Shown: positions 37,266-49,076, counted from the first letter of the stretch. The stretch: DNA of 51,271 nucleotides from Pantoea latae (GCF_002077695.1 NZ_MWUE01000010.1:1-51271), one strand, 5' to 3'. The notes: generated by a model from the letters alone, not told the origin. Program-made: numbers and translations.

Positions 37266-37289
37266 AAGCCCGGCGCCATCAGGGCTTTT
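37266..37289 (+). terminator. Weak terminator between ubiB and tatA
   Basis: AAGCCC (37266-37271) pairs with GGGCTT (37282-37287), followed by TT and G. An outer TCAGCC/GGCTGA pairing (about 37230 and 37290) could extend it. It probably gives only partial termination before the tat genes. Confidence 0.45.
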
Positions 37290-37338
37290 GGCTGACGTTA
37301 CTCTTCTCAATCTCTCGCAACATCAGAGGCACTATCTC

Positions 37339-37596
37339 ATGGGCGGTATCAGTATCTGGCAATTATTAATTATTGCCGTCATCGTTGTTCTTCTGTTTGG
37401 CACCAATAAGTTAAAAAATCTGGGTTCCGACATCGGCTCTTCCATCAAAGGCTTCAAAAAAGCCATGAACGATGACGAAGAGAAGAAGCATGAGCCTGAT
37501 TCGCATCAGGACGCTGATTTCAGCGCCAAAACCCTGGCGGAAAAACAACAGACTTCAGCTAACAAAGAAGAATCCAAAAACGACAAGCAGGTGTAA
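37339..37596 (+). CDS. tatA: Twin-arginine translocase subunit TatA
   Basis: 85 aa. Pore-forming component that oligomerises when a folded Tat substrate docks. The short N-terminal membrane helix ([20 protein letters not shown]), hinge [24 protein letters not shown] amphipathic helix and acidic/basic tail are all typical. The ATG at 37339 has AGAGG upstream. It starts the tatABC run, with 3 bp to tatB. Confidence 0.97.
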   Translation: MGGISIWQLLIIAVIVVLLFGTNKLKNLGSDIGSSIKGFKKAMNDDEEKKHEPDSHQDADFSAKTLAEKQQTSANKEESKNDKQV

Positions 37597-37599
37597 ACC

Positions 37600-38142
37600 G
37601 TGTTCGACATTGGTTTTAGTGAACTGGTATTGGTGTTCGTCATCGGGTTGATTGTTCTCGGCCCGCAACGATTACCGGTTGCGGTAAAAACCGTAGTGGG
37701 CTGGATCCGGGCAATGCGCTCGCTGGCTGCCAACGTGCAGCACGAGCTGGCGCAGGAGCTGAAGCTGCAGGAGCTGCAGGACAGCCTGAAAAAAGTGGAA
37801 GAGGCGAGTCGCGGCACCATGTCGCCGGAGCTGAAAGAGTCGATGGAGGAGCTGCGTAAAACCGCCGACTCCATGAAGCGCTCGGTTCAGCAGAGCATCG
37901 ACATTGAGAAAGCCGAGGATGAAGCCAACACCATCCACGCGCCGCAGCAGCGCCCGGCCGAGTCTGTGACGCCCGCAACGGCGCACGCTCAGGCCAGCGC
38001 GCCCGCACAGGCGCCTGAACCGGTCGCGGACGCCGCGAACGGCGCTAAAATCGATGCGAACCACGCTGCGCCGGTTGGGGAACCTCAACCGGCCGCGCCG
38101 CGCAGCCCGGCAACTTCCTCTTCTGCAAGTGATGAACGATAA
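37600..38142 (+). CDS. tatB: Twin-arginine translocase subunit TatB
   Basis: 180 aa (E. coli 171), GTG start. Forms the signal-peptide receptor with TatC. The N-terminus [34 protein letters not shown] holds the membrane helix and the Pro hinge. A coiled coil (about 45-110) and a long Ala/Pro-rich tail (about 115-180) follow; the tail is low complexity and poorly conserved in the family. Confidence 0.96.
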   Translation: MFDIGFSELVLVFVIGLIVLGPQRLPVAVKTVVGWIRAMRSLAANVQHELAQELKLQELQDSLKKVEEASRGTMSPELKESMEELRKTADSMKRSVQQSIDIEKAEDEANTIHAPQQRPAESVTPATAHAQASAPAQAPEPVADAANGAKIDANHAAPVGEPQPAAPRSPATSSSASDER

Positions 38143-38144
38143 CC

Positions 38145-38903
38145 ATGGCCGTTGAAGATACCCAACCGCTTATCAGCCACTTGATTGAGCTGCGTAAGCG
38201 TCTGCTGTACTGCATTATCTCGGTGTTCGTGATTTTTATGGCGCTGATCTACTTCGCCAACGACATCTATCATCTGGTCGCCTCGCCGCTGATCAGCCAG
38301 ATGCCGGCAGGCGCCAGCATGATCGCCACCGACGTCGCGTCGCCGTTTTTCACCCCGATTAAGCTCACCATCATCGTGTCGATCTTTCTCTCGGTGCCGG
38401 TCATTCTCTATCAGGTATGGGCCTTCGTCGCCCCGGCGCTCTACCGCCACGAACGCAGGCTGGTGATGCCGCTGCTCTTTTCCAGCACGCTGCTGTTCTA
38501 CGTTGGCGTCGCCTTCGCCTATTTTATCGTCTTCCCGCTGGCGTTCGGCTTCTTCGCTAAAACCGCGCCGCAGGGCGTTACCATCGCCACCGACATCACC
38601 AACTATCTCGACTTCGTGATGACGCTGTTTATGGCGTTCGGCGTGGCGTTTGAAGTGCCGGTGGCGATTGTACTGATCTGCTGGACCGGCATTACCACCC
38701 CGGAAGATCTGAAAAAGAAACGTCCCTATATTCTGGTCGGCGCCTTCGTTGTTGGGATGCTGCTCACACCGCCAGACGTTTTCTCGCAAACTTTGCTCGC
38801 TATTCCGATGTACTGCCTGTTTGAAGTCGGCGTATTCTTTTCCCGTTACTACGTCGGGAAGGGACGGCGGGCGCAGGAAGAAGAACAGCATACCGACTCC
38901 TGA
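38145..38903 (+). CDS. tatC: Twin-arginine translocase subunit TatC
   Basis: 252 aa (E. coli 258). Polytopic inner-membrane protein with six segments that binds the RR signal peptide. Conserved features are [14 protein letters not shown] at the N-terminus, [33 protein letters not shown](R/K)HER, and FGVAFEVPV. It starts two bases after the tatB stop. Confidence 0.97.
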   Translation: MAVEDTQPLISHLIELRKRLLYCIISVFVIFMALIYFANDIYHLVASPLISQMPAGASMIATDVASPFFTPIKLTIIVSIFLSVPVILYQVWAFVAPALYRHERRLVMPLLFSSTLLFYVGVAFAYFIVFPLAFGFFAKTAPQGVTIATDITNYLDFVMTLFMAFGVAFEVPVAIVLICWTGITTPEDLKKKRPYILVGAFVVGMLLTPPDVFSQTLLAIPMYCLFEVGVFFSRYYVGKGRRAQEEEQHTDS

Positions 38904-38950
38904 CGCGTTATCCGTCTGTTTCCCGCGCCTGGCGGGTAGACCCTTTACCG

Positions 38951-38977
38951 AACCGCCCCTCTGGGCGGTTTTTGTTT
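38951..38977 (+). terminator. Terminator of the tatABC operon
   Basis: AACCGCCC-CTCT-GGGCGGTT is a perfect 8-bp stem followed by TTTGTTT. It lies about 50 bp past tatC and 20 bp before tatD, so tatD may have its own weaker expression. Confidence 0.88.
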
Positions 38978-38997
38978 AATAAGCGATGGGAAAAATT

Positions 38998-39780
38998 ATG
39001 TTTGATATCGGTGTAAACCTGACCAGCACGCAGTTCGCCGCCGACCGCGACAAGGTGGTAAAGCGTGCGCGCGAAGCGGGCGTCACCGGCATGTTAATCA
39101 CCGGGACCAACGCGCTGGAGAGCCAGCAGGCGCATCGGCTGGCGGAGCGTCAGCCTGATTTCTGCTGGTCGACGGCGGGCGTGCATCCGCATCACGCCAG
39201 CGAATGGTCGAACGAGACGGCCAGCACGCTGCGCCGCCTGGCGGAGCGGCCGCAGGTGGTGGCGATCGGCGAATGTGGGCTCGACTTCAACCGCAACCTC
39301 GCCGCGCACGAGCAGCAGGAGTACGCCTTCGACGCGCAGCTGGCGCTGGCCGCCGAGCTGAATATGCCGGTGTTCCTCCACTGCCGTGAAGCGCACGACC
39401 GCTTCGCCGCGGTGCTGGCGCCCTGGCTGCCGAAGCTGCCGGGCGCGGTGGTGCACTGCTTTACCGGCACGCGCGAGGAGCTGGAGGCCTGTCTGGCGAT
39501 GGGTCTGTCGGTGGGGATTACCGGCTGGGTATGCGATGAGCGTCGCGGCATGGCGCTGCGCGAAATGCTGCCGCTGATTCCCGCAGAGCGGCTGCTGCTG
39601 GAGACGGACGCGCCTTATCTGCTGCCACGCGATATGCATCCGCGGCCGACGTCGCGTCGCAACGAACCCTGTTTTTTGCCGCACATCGTGCAGCAGGTGG
39701 CGAAGTGGCGTGGAGAGGAGCAGGATGCGCTGGCGGCGCAGGTCGATCGCAACGCGCGCGCCTTGTTTCGGCTGGCCTAA
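38998..39780 (+). CDS. tatD: TatD metal-dependent DNase
   Basis: 260 aa. A TIM-barrel metal-dependent nuclease (3'-5' exonuclease in E. coli, linked to oxidative DNA damage), not part of the export machine. Metal-ligand motifs are [34 protein letters not shown] and [16 protein letters not shown] chose the ATG at 38998 (GGGAAAAATT upstream) over one four codons earlier. Its stop overlaps the convergent rfaH stop by four bases. Confidence 0.95.
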   Translation: MFDIGVNLTSTQFAADRDKVVKRAREAGVTGMLITGTNALESQQAHRLAERQPDFCWSTAGVHPHHASEWSNETASTLRRLAERPQVVAIGECGLDFNRNLAAHEQQEYAFDAQLALAAELNMPVFLHCREAHDRFAAVLAPWLPKLPGAVVHCFTGTREELEACLAMGLSVGITGWVCDERRGMALREMLPLIPAERLLLETDAPYLLPRDMHPRPTSRRNEPCFLPHIVQQVAKWRGEEQDALAAQVDRNARALFRLA

Positions 39781-40265
39781 AGCTTGCGGAACTGCTTGTT
39801 GTCGACGCTGCGCATCACCTGTTTGTTGAGCAGGTTAAGCAGCAGCATCGAGCGCGTCTCGCCGTCGGGCTCGGCGAAAATGGCGCGCAGCCCCTCGAAG
39901 GTGCCTTCGGTGATGATCACCTCATCGCCGACCTGCGGCGTTTCCGGATCGATCAGGGTTTGCGGCGCGTCGGTTTGCAGCGCTTCGATCACCGCGGAAG
40001 GCACCGTCGCCGGCAGGGTGCCGAAGCGCACGAAGTGGCTGACGCCGCGCGTGCTGCTGATGGTGGTGGTGTGAATCGCTTCCGGATCGAATTCGATAAA
40101 CAGGTAGTTAGGAAACAGGGGCTCACTCACGGTGGTCCGTTTGCCGCGCACTACTTTTTCCAGAGCGATCATCGGGCTGAGGCAATGCACCTCCTGCCGC
40201 TCAAGATGCTCTTTCGCGCGCAGCAGCTGTCCACGTTTGCAATAGAGTAAGTACCAGGATTCCAT
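39777..40265 (-). CDS. rfaH: Transcription antiterminator RfaH
   Basis: 162 aa, same length as E. coli RfaH. A NusG paralogue recruited at ops sites; it suppresses Rho and couples translation in long operons for LPS, capsule and pili. The NGN domain is about 1-100 ([50 protein letters not shown]). The C-terminal KOW domain (about 110-162, [28 protein letters not shown]) is the fold-switching part. The ATG at 40265 fits the family start; the frame is open 20 codons upstream. Confidence 0.96.
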   Translation of the reverse strand: MESWYLLYCKRGQLLRAKEHLERQEVHCLSPMIALEKVVRGKRTTVSEPLFPNYLFIEFDPEAIHTTTISSTRGVSHFVRFGTLPATVPSAVIEALQTDAPQTLIDPETPQVGDEVIITEGTFEGLRAIFAEPDGETRSMLLLNLLNKQVMRSVDNKQFRKL

Positions 40266-40462
40266 AAATGCTCCCATTGAATGGACGCTAAGAATAGCAA
40301 ACCTGCTGCCAGAGTTATAGCGCATCGCAGCGTGGAAAGATGCGGATGCGGGGAAAGTGGCTGAGGTTTCCGCAAACCACCTGGCGCGCGCAGGAGAATT
40401 GACGAGTGGCGGTGCGCTGGGTCAGACTCGTTGCCCATAACGTTTGCGAAAAGGATCTGCTG

Positions 40463-41188
40463 ATGGAACTGTTTTTATTGAGCAACGGTAAGCTGGCCGA
40501 CGACGCCCCTTTGCTCGGCTATGCGTTGCCGCAGCTGCACGCAATGATCGCCCAGCGCGGCATCCGTTCGGCGGTGCTGGTGCCCTACGCCATTATTCGC
40601 GGCGATCGTCAGCAGCGCGCCGACGAGCTAGGCGCCTCGCTGGGCATTGAGGTGCGCTGCGTGCAGGATTTCGCCACGCCGGTGGCGGCCATTGAGCAGG
40701 CGGAGCTGATCCTGGTGAGCGGCGGCAACAGCTGGCTGCTGAATCAGATGCTGCACGAGACCGGGCTGATCGTGGCGATTCAGCGCGCGGTGCGCGAACG
40801 CAAGGTGCCCTACGTTGGCTGGAGCGCTGGCTGCAACGTGGCGACGCCGTCGATCCGCACCACCAACGATATGCCGGTGCGCAGCAGCGTGGTGCTGCCG
40901 GCGCTGGGCCTGTTTCCGGTGCAGATCAACCCGCACTATCTCGACGCGCACGCCAGCGGGCATATGGGCGAAACGCGCGACGAACGGCTGGCGGAGTTTT
41001 GCGCTGTCAATCCCGAGGAGTCGGTGATTGCGCTGCGCGAGGGCAGTTTCCTGCATGTGCATGAAAACCAGCTCGCTTACTTCAGCGTGCGCGGCGAGGA
41101 TTTTAAAGTTTTCCGCCACGATCGGCCGACCCAGGCCTGCCGCGACGCCACGGCGCTGCAGGCGCTGGTTCCCTTTCGCTGCGACTAA
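40463..41188 (+). CDS. pepE: Peptidase E (alpha-aspartyl dipeptidase)
   Basis: 241 aa (E. coli PepE 229). A cytosolic serine peptidase of family S51 that cleaves dipeptides with N-terminal Asp. The catalytic triad is visible: Ser121 (GWSAGCN), Asp136 (RTTNDMP) and His158 (INPHYLD). The ATG at 40463 follows AAGGATCTGCTG; the frame is open 19 codons upstream without similarity. Similarity to E. coli PepE is moderate, so this may be a divergent S51 paralogue. E. coli has pepE elsewhere and none between rfaH and ubiD. Confidence 0.87.
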   Translation: MELFLLSNGKLADDAPLLGYALPQLHAMIAQRGIRSAVLVPYAIIRGDRQQRADELGASLGIEVRCVQDFATPVAAIEQAELILVSGGNSWLLNQMLHETGLIVAIQRAVRERKVPYVGWSAGCNVATPSIRTTNDMPVRSSVVLPALGLFPVQINPHYLDAHASGHMGETRDERLAEFCAVNPEESVIALREGSFLHVHENQLAYFSVRGEDFKVFRHDRPTQACRDATALQALVPFRCD

Positions 41189-41219
41189 GGTTGCCGCATA
41201 AAACCCAACACGCCTTAAG

Positions 41220-41242
41220 AATCGGCCCTATAATGGCCGATT
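41220..41242. promoter_or_regulatory. Palindrome around a TATAAT upstream of ubiD
   Basis: AATCGGCC and GGCCGATT flank CTATAAT exactly, so a consensus -10 (41229-41234) is the centre of an 8-bp inverted repeat. No good -35 is seen 16-18 bp upstream. It lies 26 bp before the ubiD start. It could be an operator over the ubiD promoter. Confidence 0.6.
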
Positions 41243-41267
41243 CACATTGGCTGGAAGCGAAAGCCGC

Positions 41268-42752
41268 ATGAAATATCACGATTTACGAGACTTCCTCGCG
41301 CTGCTGGAGCAGCGCGGCGAGTTAAAGCGCATTAGCCAGGCGATCGATCCCGAACTGGAAATGACAGAGATCGCCGACCGCACGCTGCGCGCCGGCGGAC
41401 CGGCGCTGCTGTTTGAAAACCCCAAAGGCTATGATATGCCGGTGCTGTGCAACCTGTTCGGCACGCCGAAACGCGTGGCGATGGGCATGGGCCAGGAAGA
41501 GGTCAGCGCCCTGCGCGAGGTCGGCAAGCTGCTGGCGTTTCTGAAAGAGCCGGAGCCGCCGAAAGGGTTCCGCGATCTGTTCGACAAGATGCCGCAGTTC
41601 AAACAGGTGCTGAACATGCCGACTAAACGGCTGCGCAACGCGCCCTGTCAGGAAGTGGTCTACAGCGGCGACGAGGTCGATCTGTCGCGTATTCCGGTGA
41701 TGAAGTGCTGGCCGGACGACGCCGCGCCGCTGATCACCTGGGGGCTGACCGTCACGCGCGGACCGCATAAAGAGCGGCAAAACCTCGGCATCTATCGCCA
41801 GCAGGTGATCGGCAAAAACCGCCTGATTATGCGCTGGCTCTCTCATCGCGGCGGCGCGCTCGACTATCAGGAGTGGTGCCAGACCCATCCCGGCGAACGC
41901 TTCCCGGTGTCGGTGGCGCTCGGCGCCGATCCCGCCACCATCCTCGGCGCGGTGACGCCGGTGCCGGACACGCTGTCGGAGTACGCCTTCGCCGGTCTGC
42001 TGCGCGGCAATAAAACCGAAGTGGTGAAGTGCCTCTCCAACGATCTGGAGGTGCCCGCCAGCGCGGAAATCGTGCTGGAAGGCTACATCGAGCCGGGCGA
42101 TATGGCGCCGGAAGGCCCCTATGGCGATCATACGGGCTACTACAATGAAGTGGATAACTTCCCGGTGTTCACCGTAACCCACGTGACGCAGCGGCAAAAC
42201 GCCATCTATCATTCGACCTACACCGGCCGTCCGCCGGATGAGCCGGCGGTGCTGGGCGTGGCGCTGAACGAAGTGCTGGTGCCGATCCTGATCAAGCAGT
42301 TTCCGGAAATTGTCGATTTCTATCTGCCGCCGGAGGGCTGCTCCTATCGCCTGGCGGTGGTGACGATGAAGAAACAGTACGCCGGCCACGCGAAGCGCGT
42401 GATGTTTGGCGTCTGGTCATTCCTGCGGCAGTTCATGTACACCAAATTTGTTATTGTGTGTGATGACGATGTTAACGCACGTGACTGGAACGACGTGATC
42501 TGGGCCATTACCACGCGTATGGATCCGGCGCGCGATACGGTGCTGGTGGAGAACACGCCCATCGACTATCTGGATTTTGCCTCGCCGGTTTCTGGCCTGG
42601 GGTCCAAGATGGGACTGGACGCCACCAATAAATGGCCGGGCGAAACCCAGCGCGAGTGGGGACGTCCTATCGTGAAGGATCCCGCCGTGACGGCGCGCAT
42701 CGACGCAATCTGGGATGACTTAGGCATCTTTACTCAGCCGCCGCAGCGCTGA
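41268..42752 (+). CDS. ubiD: 4-hydroxy-3-polyprenylbenzoate decarboxylase
   Basis: 494 aa (E. coli 497). Decarboxylates 3-octaprenyl-4-hydroxybenzoate using prenylated FMN made by UbiX. Blocks are [22 protein letters not shown], the prFMN/metal region [24 protein letters not shown], the catalytic-Glu region [16 protein letters not shown], and [15 protein letters not shown]. The start at 41268 matches the family; a frame extension of seven codons reaches into the upstream palindrome. fre follows 41 bp later. Confidence 0.97.
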   Translation: MKYHDLRDFLALLEQRGELKRISQAIDPELEMTEIADRTLRAGGPALLFENPKGYDMPVLCNLFGTPKRVAMGMGQEEVSALREVGKLLAFLKEPEPPKGFRDLFDKMPQFKQVLNMPTKRLRNAPCQEVVYSGDEVDLSRIPVMKCWPDDAAPLITWGLTVTRGPHKERQNLGIYRQQVIGKNRLIMRWLSHRGGALDYQEWCQTHPGERFPVSVALGADPATILGAVTPVPDTLSEYAFAGLLRGNKTEVVKCLSNDLEVPASAEIVLEGYIEPGDMAPEGPYGDHTGYYNEVDNFPVFTVTHVTQRQNAIYHSTYTGRPPDEPAVLGVALNEVLVPILIKQFPEIVDFYLPPEGCSYRLAVVTMKKQYAGHAKRVMFGVWSFLRQFMYTKFVIVCDDDVNARDWNDVIWAITTRMDPARDTVLVENTPIDYLDFASPVSGLGSKMGLDATNKWPGETQREWGRPIVKDPAVTARIDAIWDDLGIFTQPPQR

Positions 42753-42793
42753 CGGCGCGCATAACCATAATGACGACCCGACAGAGGGAACGC

Positions 42794-43495
42794 ATGACAA
42801 CCTTAAGCTGTAAAGTAACCTCAGTAGAAGCGATTACCGACACCGTATATCGCGTTCGCCTGATCCCCGAAGCGGATTTCACCTTTCGCGCCGGGCAATA
42901 TCTGATGGTAGTAATGGACGAGCGCGACAAGCGTCCGTTCTCACTCGCCTCAACGCCGATGGAAAAAGAGATTATCGAGCTGCATATCGGCGCCTCCGAT
43001 CTCAATCTCTACGCCATGGCGGTTATGGACCGCATCCGCGACGATCGCCAGATCACCGTGGATATTCCCCACGGCGACGCCTGGCTGCGCGAAGAGAGCA
43101 CCCGTCCGATCGTGCTGATCGCTGGCGGCACCGGCTTCTCCTATGCGCGCTCAATTCTGCTGACCGCGCTGGCACAGCAGCCGGATCGCGAAATCGCCAT
43201 CTACTGGGGCGGCCGCGAACTGCAGCACCTCTACGATCTGGATGAGCTGAACGCGCTGGCGGTGAAACATCCCAACCTGCGCGTGGTGCCGGTGGTTGAG
43301 CAGCCGGAAGCGGGCTGGCAGGGACGTTCCGGCACGGTGCTGACCGCGGTAATGCAGGATTTCGCCACGCTGGCGGAGCACGATATCTATATCGCCGGAC
43401 GTTTTGAAATGGCGAAAATCGCGCGCGACCGCTTCTGCGCCGAGCGCGGCGCCAAAGAGGCGCAGATGTTTGGTGACGCCTTCGCCTTTATCTAA
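42794..43495 (+). CDS. fre: NAD(P)H-flavin reductase Fre
   Basis: 233 aa, same length as E. coli Fre. Reduces free flavins with NAD(P)H and supplies reduced flavin for ribonucleotide reductase activation and iron release. It has a FNR-like fold: flavin motif RPFSLAST (about 46-53), NAD(P) motif [15 protein letters not shown], and the C-terminal GDAFAFI. The ATG at 42794 follows GAGGGAACGC; another start eight codons upstream is not conserved. Confidence 0.97.
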   Translation: MTTLSCKVTSVEAITDTVYRVRLIPEADFTFRAGQYLMVVMDERDKRPFSLASTPMEKEIIELHIGASDLNLYAMAVMDRIRDDRQITVDIPHGDAWLREESTRPIVLIAGGTGFSYARSILLTALAQQPDREIAIYWGGRELQHLYDLDELNALAVKHPNLRVVPVVEQPEAGWQGRSGTVLTAVMQDFATLAEHDIYIAGRFEMAKIARDRFCAERGAKEAQMFGDAFAFI

Positions 43496-43509
43496 GGCGC
43501 GGCAGGCAG

Positions 43510-43534
43510 AAAAAACCCGCCCCTGACGGGCGGG
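43510..43534 (-). terminator. Terminator of the fadBA operon
   Basis: Read on the minus strand, CCCGCCC-GTCAG-GGGCGGG is followed by TTTTTT. It lies about 27 bp past the fadA stop and may also stop fre transcripts coming from the other side. Confidence 0.87.
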
Positions 43535-43561
43535 AAGAAACGGCCAACGTGATCCAACGTA

Positions 43562-44734
<1,173 letters not shown>

Positions 44735-46918
44735 TCAGGCGCTCTGCAGCGCCGCTTCGTCGATGGGTTGAGCCGCCGGATACCAGCTTTCATGCTGGTG
44801 CGCCTTCTGCAGCAGCAGCGCGGGCAGCTGGTAGAGCGGGCCGAGCGCGTCGTAGCGCCTGGCCTGATCGACGACGTTGCTGTTGCCGAGCGTGTCGAGG
44901 TAGCGCAGCGCGCCGCCGCGGAACGGCGGGAAGCCGAGGCCGTAGACCAGCGCCATATCCGCTTCCGCCGGCGAGGCGATGATGCCCTCTTCCAGGCAGC
45001 GCACCACTTCGTTCAGCATCGGGATCATCATGCGGTTAAGGATCTCCTCGTCGCTGAAAACCCGCGTTGAGGCGCAGATCGGGTTAAGCAGCGTCTCGAC
45101 TTCGGCGTCGGGCACTTTTTTCGCCTTGCCTTTGCGATCCGTCTCCCAGCGATAAAAGCCTTTGCCGTTTTTCTGGCCGTAGCGTCCGGCATCGAACAGC
45201 ACGTCGATGGCGTCGCGATAATCTTTGCTCATGCGCGTCGGGAAACCGTCCGCCATAACGCGCTGCGCGTGATGCGCGGTGTCGATGCCGACTACGTCCA
45301 GCAGCCACGCCGGACCCATCGGCCAGCCGAACTGTTTCTCCATCACCTTGTCGATCTGGCGGAAATCGGCGCCGTCGCGCAGCAGCAGGCTGAAGGCGGC
45401 GAAGTAGGGGAAGAGCACGCGGTTGACGAAGAAGCCGGGGCAGTCGTTGACGACGATCGGCGTCTTGCCCATTTTGCTCGCCCAGGCGACCACTTTGCCG
45501 ATAGTGGCGTCGCTGCTCTGCGCGCCGCGCACCACTTCCACCAGCGGCATGCGCGGCACCGGATTGAAGAAGTGCATGCCGCAGAAATTCTCGGGACGCT
45601 GCAGCGCCTGCGCCAGCTGGCTGATGGGGATCGTCGAGGTGTTAGAGGCGAGCACCGCATCCGCACGCAGATGCTGCTCGGTTTCCGCCAGCACTTTCGC
45701 TTTGACCTGCGGGTTTTCCACCACCGCTTCGACCACGATATCGGCGCGCTCGAAGCCGGCATAGTCGAGCGTCGGCTGGATCATGGCGATGGTGCTGGCC
45801 AGCTTACCGCCGTCGATCTTGCCGCGCTCCAGCTGTTTGTTCAGCAGCTTGCCTGCCTCGTTCATGCCCAGCGTCAGCGCCTGCGGCTGGATATCCTTCA
45901 TCTTCACCGGCACGCCTTTCCACGCTGACTGATAGCTGATGCCGCCGCCCATAATACCCGCGCCCAGCACCGCCGCCTGTTCAGGCGCGCTGCTGGCGCT
46001 GGCGTGTTTCTTCGCCAGCCCTTTGACGTACTGATCGTTCAGGAAGATGCCGACCAGCGCGCGCGCCTCATCGCTCTGCGCCAGCGGCACGAAGGCGGCG
46101 GTTTCCAGCTTCAGCGCGTCGTCGCGTCCCAGCGCGGCGGCGGCTTCAATGGTTTTGACCGCGGCGAGCGGCGCGGGATAGTGTTTGCCTGCGGTTTGCA
46201 GCACGACGTTTTTAGCCACGGTAAAGCTCATCGCGGCCTCAATCGGGCTAAGGCGCAGCGGCGCCAGCTTGGGCGCGCGGCGCGTCCGCCAGCTCTCCTG
46301 TGCGATAGCGTCCTTCAGCATCACCAGCGCGGCGTCACGCAGCTTATCGCGGCTGACCACGGCATCAACCAGCCCGAGCTTCAGCGCCGCGGTGCCGTCA
46401 ACATCTTTACCGGCGGCGATGATCTCCAGCGCGGCGTCGGCGCCGAGCAGGCGCGGCAGACGCACGCTGCCGCCAAAGCCTGGCATAATGCCGAGCCGGG
46501 TTTCCGGCAGGCCGATACGCGCGTCAGGCGTGGCGACGCGCAGATCGGTCGCCAGGATGCATTCGCAGCCGCCGCCCAGCGCATAGCCGTCAACCGCGGC
46601 GAGAGTGGGCACCGGCAGATCTTCCAGCCGGTTAAAGATGCTGTTGGCGAAGGCGAGCCACTGGCTGAGCTTTTCGGTTGGCGCGTCGAACAGCGAGAGA
46701 AATTCGGTGATGTCGGCGCCGACAATAAAGGCGGGTTTAGCCGAGCTGAGCAGCAGGCCGCGCAGCGCAGGCTGCTGCTCCAGTACGCCAATCGCTTCGC
46801 CGAGGCTGGCGACGGTTTTGGTGTCGAGTTTATTCACTGAGCCGGGGGCGTCGAACTGCAGCTCAGCGATGCCGTCTTCGAGCCAGCGCAGGGAAAGGGT
46901 ATCGCCTTGGTAGAGCAT
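44735..46918 (-). CDS. fadB: Fatty acid oxidation complex alpha subunit FadB
   Basis: 727 aa (E. coli 729). Carries enoyl-CoA hydratase/isomerase activity in the N-terminal crotonase domain (about 1-190: [45 protein letters not shown]) and 3-hydroxyacyl-CoA dehydrogenase in the C-terminal part ([17 protein letters not shown] site at about 320, [29 protein letters not shown] with the catalytic His). The ATG at 46918 has GGAGAC upstream and matches E. coli MLYKGDTLYL; a longer frame runs through the FadR operator and is not coding. Confidence 0.97.
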   Translation of the reverse strand: MLYQGDTLSLRWLEDGIAELQFDAPGSVNKLDTKTVASLGEAIGVLEQQPALRGLLLSSAKPAFIVGADITEFLSLFDAPTEKLSQWLAFANSIFNRLEDLPVPTLAAVDGYALGGGCECILATDLRVATPDARIGLPETRLGIMPGFGGSVRLPRLLGADAALEIIAAGKDVDGTAALKLGLVDAVVSRDKLRDAALVMLKDAIAQESWRTRRAPKLAPLRLSPIEAAMSFTVAKNVVLQTAGKHYPAPLAAVKTIEAAAALGRDDALKLETAAFVPLAQSDEARALVGIFLNDQYVKGLAKKHASASSAPEQAAVLGAGIMGGGISYQSAWKGVPVKMKDIQPQALTLGMNEAGKLLNKQLERGKIDGGKLASTIAMIQPTLDYAGFERADIVVEAVVENPQVKAKVLAETEQHLRADAVLASNTSTIPISQLAQALQRPENFCGMHFFNPVPRMPLVEVVRGAQSSDATIGKVVAWASKMGKTPIVVNDCPGFFVNRVLFPYFAAFSLLLRDGADFRQIDKVMEKQFGWPMGPAWLLDVVGIDTAHHAQRVMADGFPTRMSKDYRDAIDVLFDAGRYGQKNGKGFYRWETDRKGKAKKVPDAEVETLLNPICASTRVFSDEEILNRMMIPMLNEVVRCLEEGIIASPAEADMALVYGLGFPPFRGGALRYLDTLGNSNVVDQARRYDALGPLYQLPALLLQKAHQHESWYPAAQPIDEAALQSA

Positions 46919-46943
46919 GTGCGTCTCCTGATCGCGAAAGTTG

Positions 46944-46960
46944 ATCTGGTCATACCAGAT
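46944..46960 (-). promoter_or_regulatory. FadR operator of fadBA
   Basis: ATCTGGT-CAT-ACCAGAT is a perfect 7-bp inverted repeat and close to both the FadR consensus and the E. coli fadB site (ATCTGGTACGACCAGAT, from memory). It lies 26-42 bp upstream of the fadB ATG. Minus-strand TTGCAA and CACACT (about 46969-46997) could be the -35 and -10, placing the operator at the start site. Confidence 0.88.
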
Positions 46961-46992
46961 GATCTGGAGTGTGGGATTGGTGTTAATTTTTT

Positions 46993-47008
46993 GCAAACCA
47001 AAGTTTGC
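46993..47008. promoter_or_regulatory. Inverted repeat in the fadB/pepQ gap
   Basis: GCAAAC-CAAA-GTTTGC is a perfect 6-bp inverted repeat with a 4-base centre. It overlaps the presumed -35 of fadB and lies about 95 bp before pepQ. It could be an operator for a second regulator; none can be named. Confidence 0.4.
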
Positions 47009-47061
47009 TTATTTGCTAACAGGATCACAGCCTCCCGGACGCGGCGTTCAGCCAGCGGCTG

Positions 47062-47070
47062 TGCTACACT
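47062..47070 (+). promoter_or_regulatory. Extended -10 promoter of pepQ
   Basis: TG-C-TACACT forms an extended -10 (TGn plus -10) 33 bp before the pepQ ATG. No clear -35 lies upstream. Confidence 0.5.
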
Positions 47071-47102
47071 GCGGCGATTTTCGCGACACGGGAGAGCGAG
47101 CA

Positions 47103-48434
47103 ATGGATTCACTGAAAACGCTGTATCAGACGCATATCGCTAGGCTGCAACAGCGGGCGCAGCAGGTGCTGGCACGCAACAAACTGGATGCGATGTTGAT
47201 TCATTCCGGCGAGCTGCTGACGGTTTTTCTCGACGATCATGACTATCCCTTTAAGGTGAATCCGCAGTTCAAGGCCTGGGTGCCGGTGACGCAGGTGCCG
47301 AACTGCTGGCTCCTGATCGACGGCGTCAACAAGCCGAAACTCTGGTTCTACTCGCCGGTTGACTACTGGCATAACGTCGAACCGCTGCCGAACAGCTTCT
47401 GGACCGACGCAGTCGAGGTTATCGGCCTGAAAAACGCCGATGATATTGGCGAACTGCTGCCCGCGCAGCGCGACAATGTCGCCTATATCGGCCCGGTGGT
47501 CTCGCGCGCCGCGCAGCTCGGCATCAGCGCCGCCAATACCAACCCGAAAGCGGTGATCGATTTCCTGCACTACCACCGCAGCATCAAAACCGATTACGAG
47601 CTGGCCTGCATGCGCGAGGCGCAGAAGCTGGCCGTCGCCGGACATCGCGCTGCGAAAGAGGCGTTTTTCTCCGGCCTGAGCGAGTTTGATATCAACCTGG
47701 CTTATCTGACGGCCACCGGCCATCGCGACGTTGACGTGCCCTATGGCAATATCATCGCGCTTAACGAGCACGCCGCCGTGCTGCACTACACCCGGCTCGA
47801 TCACCAGCCGCCGGCGAAGCGCCACAGCTTTTTGATCGACGCCGGCGCGGAGTATCTGGGCTACGCCGCCGATTTGACGCGCAGCTACGCGGCGCAGAAG
47901 AATTCGCTGTACGCCAGCATGGTGGCGGCGATGAACGCTGAGGAGCTGGCGCTGATCGGCACGCTGAAAGCGGGGGTGCGCTACACCGACTATCATCTGC
48001 AGATGCATCAGCGCATCGCGAAGCTGCTGCTGACGTTCGATCTGGCGCAGGGGATCAGCGAAGAGGCGCTGGTGGCGGAAAACATTACCGGGCCCTTTAT
48101 GCCGCACGGTCTCGGTCATCCGCTCGGGCTGCAGGTGCATGACGTCGCCGGTTTTATGCAGGATGACGCGGGCACCCATCTGGCGGCGCCGGCGCGCTAT
48201 CCTTACCTGCGCTGCACGCGCGTGCTGGAGCCTGGCATGGTGCTGACCATTGAACCCGGCTTCTATATCATCGAGTCGCTGCTGGCACCGCTGCGCGAGG
48301 GGCCGTTCAGTCAGTATCTGAACTGGCAGGCGATCGATGCGCTGAAGCCATACGGCGGCATTCGCATTGAGGATAACGTCGTCGTCCATGCCAACCGTAT
48401 CGAGAACATGACGCGCGACCTGCACCTTGCCTGA
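47103..48434 (+). CDS. pepQ: Xaa-Pro dipeptidase PepQ
   Basis: 443 aa, same length as E. coli PepQ. Cleaves dipeptides with C-terminal proline; needs two divalent metals (M24B family). Metal ligands are in [20 protein letters not shown] (two Asp), [14 protein letters not shown] (His), LTIEPGFY (Glu) and [10 protein letters not shown] (Glu). The ATG at 47103 follows GGGAGAGCGAGCA. The last base of its stop is the first base of the yigZ start codon, so the two genes are coupled. Confidence 0.96.
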   Translation: MDSLKTLYQTHIARLQQRAQQVLARNKLDAMLIHSGELLTVFLDDHDYPFKVNPQFKAWVPVTQVPNCWLLIDGVNKPKLWFYSPVDYWHNVEPLPNSFWTDAVEVIGLKNADDIGELLPAQRDNVAYIGPVVSRAAQLGISAANTNPKAVIDFLHYHRSIKTDYELACMREAQKLAVAGHRAAKEAFFSGLSEFDINLAYLTATGHRDVDVPYGNIIALNEHAAVLHYTRLDHQPPAKRHSFLIDAGAEYLGYAADLTRSYAAQKNSLYASMVAAMNAEELALIGTLKAGVRYTDYHLQMHQRIAKLLLTFDLAQGISEEALVAENITGPFMPHGLGHPLGLQVHDVAGFMQDDAGTHLAAPARYPYLRCTRVLEPGMVLTIEPGFYIIESLLAPLREGPFSQYLNWQAIDALKPYGGIRIEDNVVVHANRIENMTRDLHLA

Positions 48435-49051
48435 TGGACGCTTACGATATTCCCGCTGATACGATCAGCATCAGCGAGGAGACGATTAAAAAAAGCCGCT
48501 TTATCACGCTGCTGGCCCATACCGACGGCGTGGAGGCGGCGCGCGCCTTTGTACAGCAGGTGAAAGCCGAACATCCTGATGCGCGTCACCACTGCTGGGC
48601 CTGGGTGGCCGGCGCGCCGCACGATTCGCAGCAGCTCGGCTTCTCCGACGACGGCGAACCCTCCGGCACGGCGGGCAAGCCGATGCTGGCGCAGCTGATG
48701 GGCGCGAATATCGGCGAGATCACCGCCGTGGTGGTGCGCTACTATGGCGGCATTATGCTTGGCACCGGCGGGCTGGTGAAAGCCTACGGCGGCGGCGTTC
48801 AGCAGGGGTTGAAGCAGCTGGCGCGCGCGCGCAAAGTGCCGATGAAGCGCTATACGCTGAGGTGCGACTATGCGCAGCTTGGCGACGTAGAGCGTCTGCT
48901 GGCCCGGTTTGACGGCCGCATTGATGAGATTGTCTATCTCGACCGTATCGCGCTGACGCTGGCGCTGCCTTATGCCGGCATCGACGCTTTCACACAGACG
49001 CTGTCTGATTTTAGCCGGGGCGCGCTGAGCCTCGACCCGTTAACACCCTGA
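48434..49051 (+). CDS. yigZ: IMPACT-family protein YigZ
   Basis: 205 aa (E. coli 204). A UPF0029/IMPACT family protein whose two-domain fold resembles part of elongation factor domains. The signature KKSRFITLLAHTDGVEAARAFVQQVK and DGEPSGTAGKPMLAQLMGANIGEITAVVVRYYGGIMLGTGGLVKAYG are very typical. Its function in bacteria is not settled; yeast YIH1 and mammalian IMPACT regulate the GCN2 kinase. It starts one base inside the pepQ stop and precedes trkH by 25 bp, as in E. coli. Confidence 0.95.
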   Translation: MDAYDIPADTISISEETIKKSRFITLLAHTDGVEAARAFVQQVKAEHPDARHHCWAWVAGAPHDSQQLGFSDDGEPSGTAGKPMLAQLMGANIGEITAVVVRYYGGIMLGTGGLVKAYGGGVQQGLKQLARARKVPMKRYTLRCDYAQLGDVERLLARFDGRIDEIVYLDRIALTLALPYAGIDAFTQTLSDFSRGALSLDPLTP

Positions 49052-49076
49052 TACTCATCTTCTAAGGAACGGCTGA

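Noticed and set aside
38905..38997. Frameshift or lost gene between tatC and tatD
   Set aside because: The gap is fully explained by the terminator at 38951-38977 and the tatD ribosome binding site.
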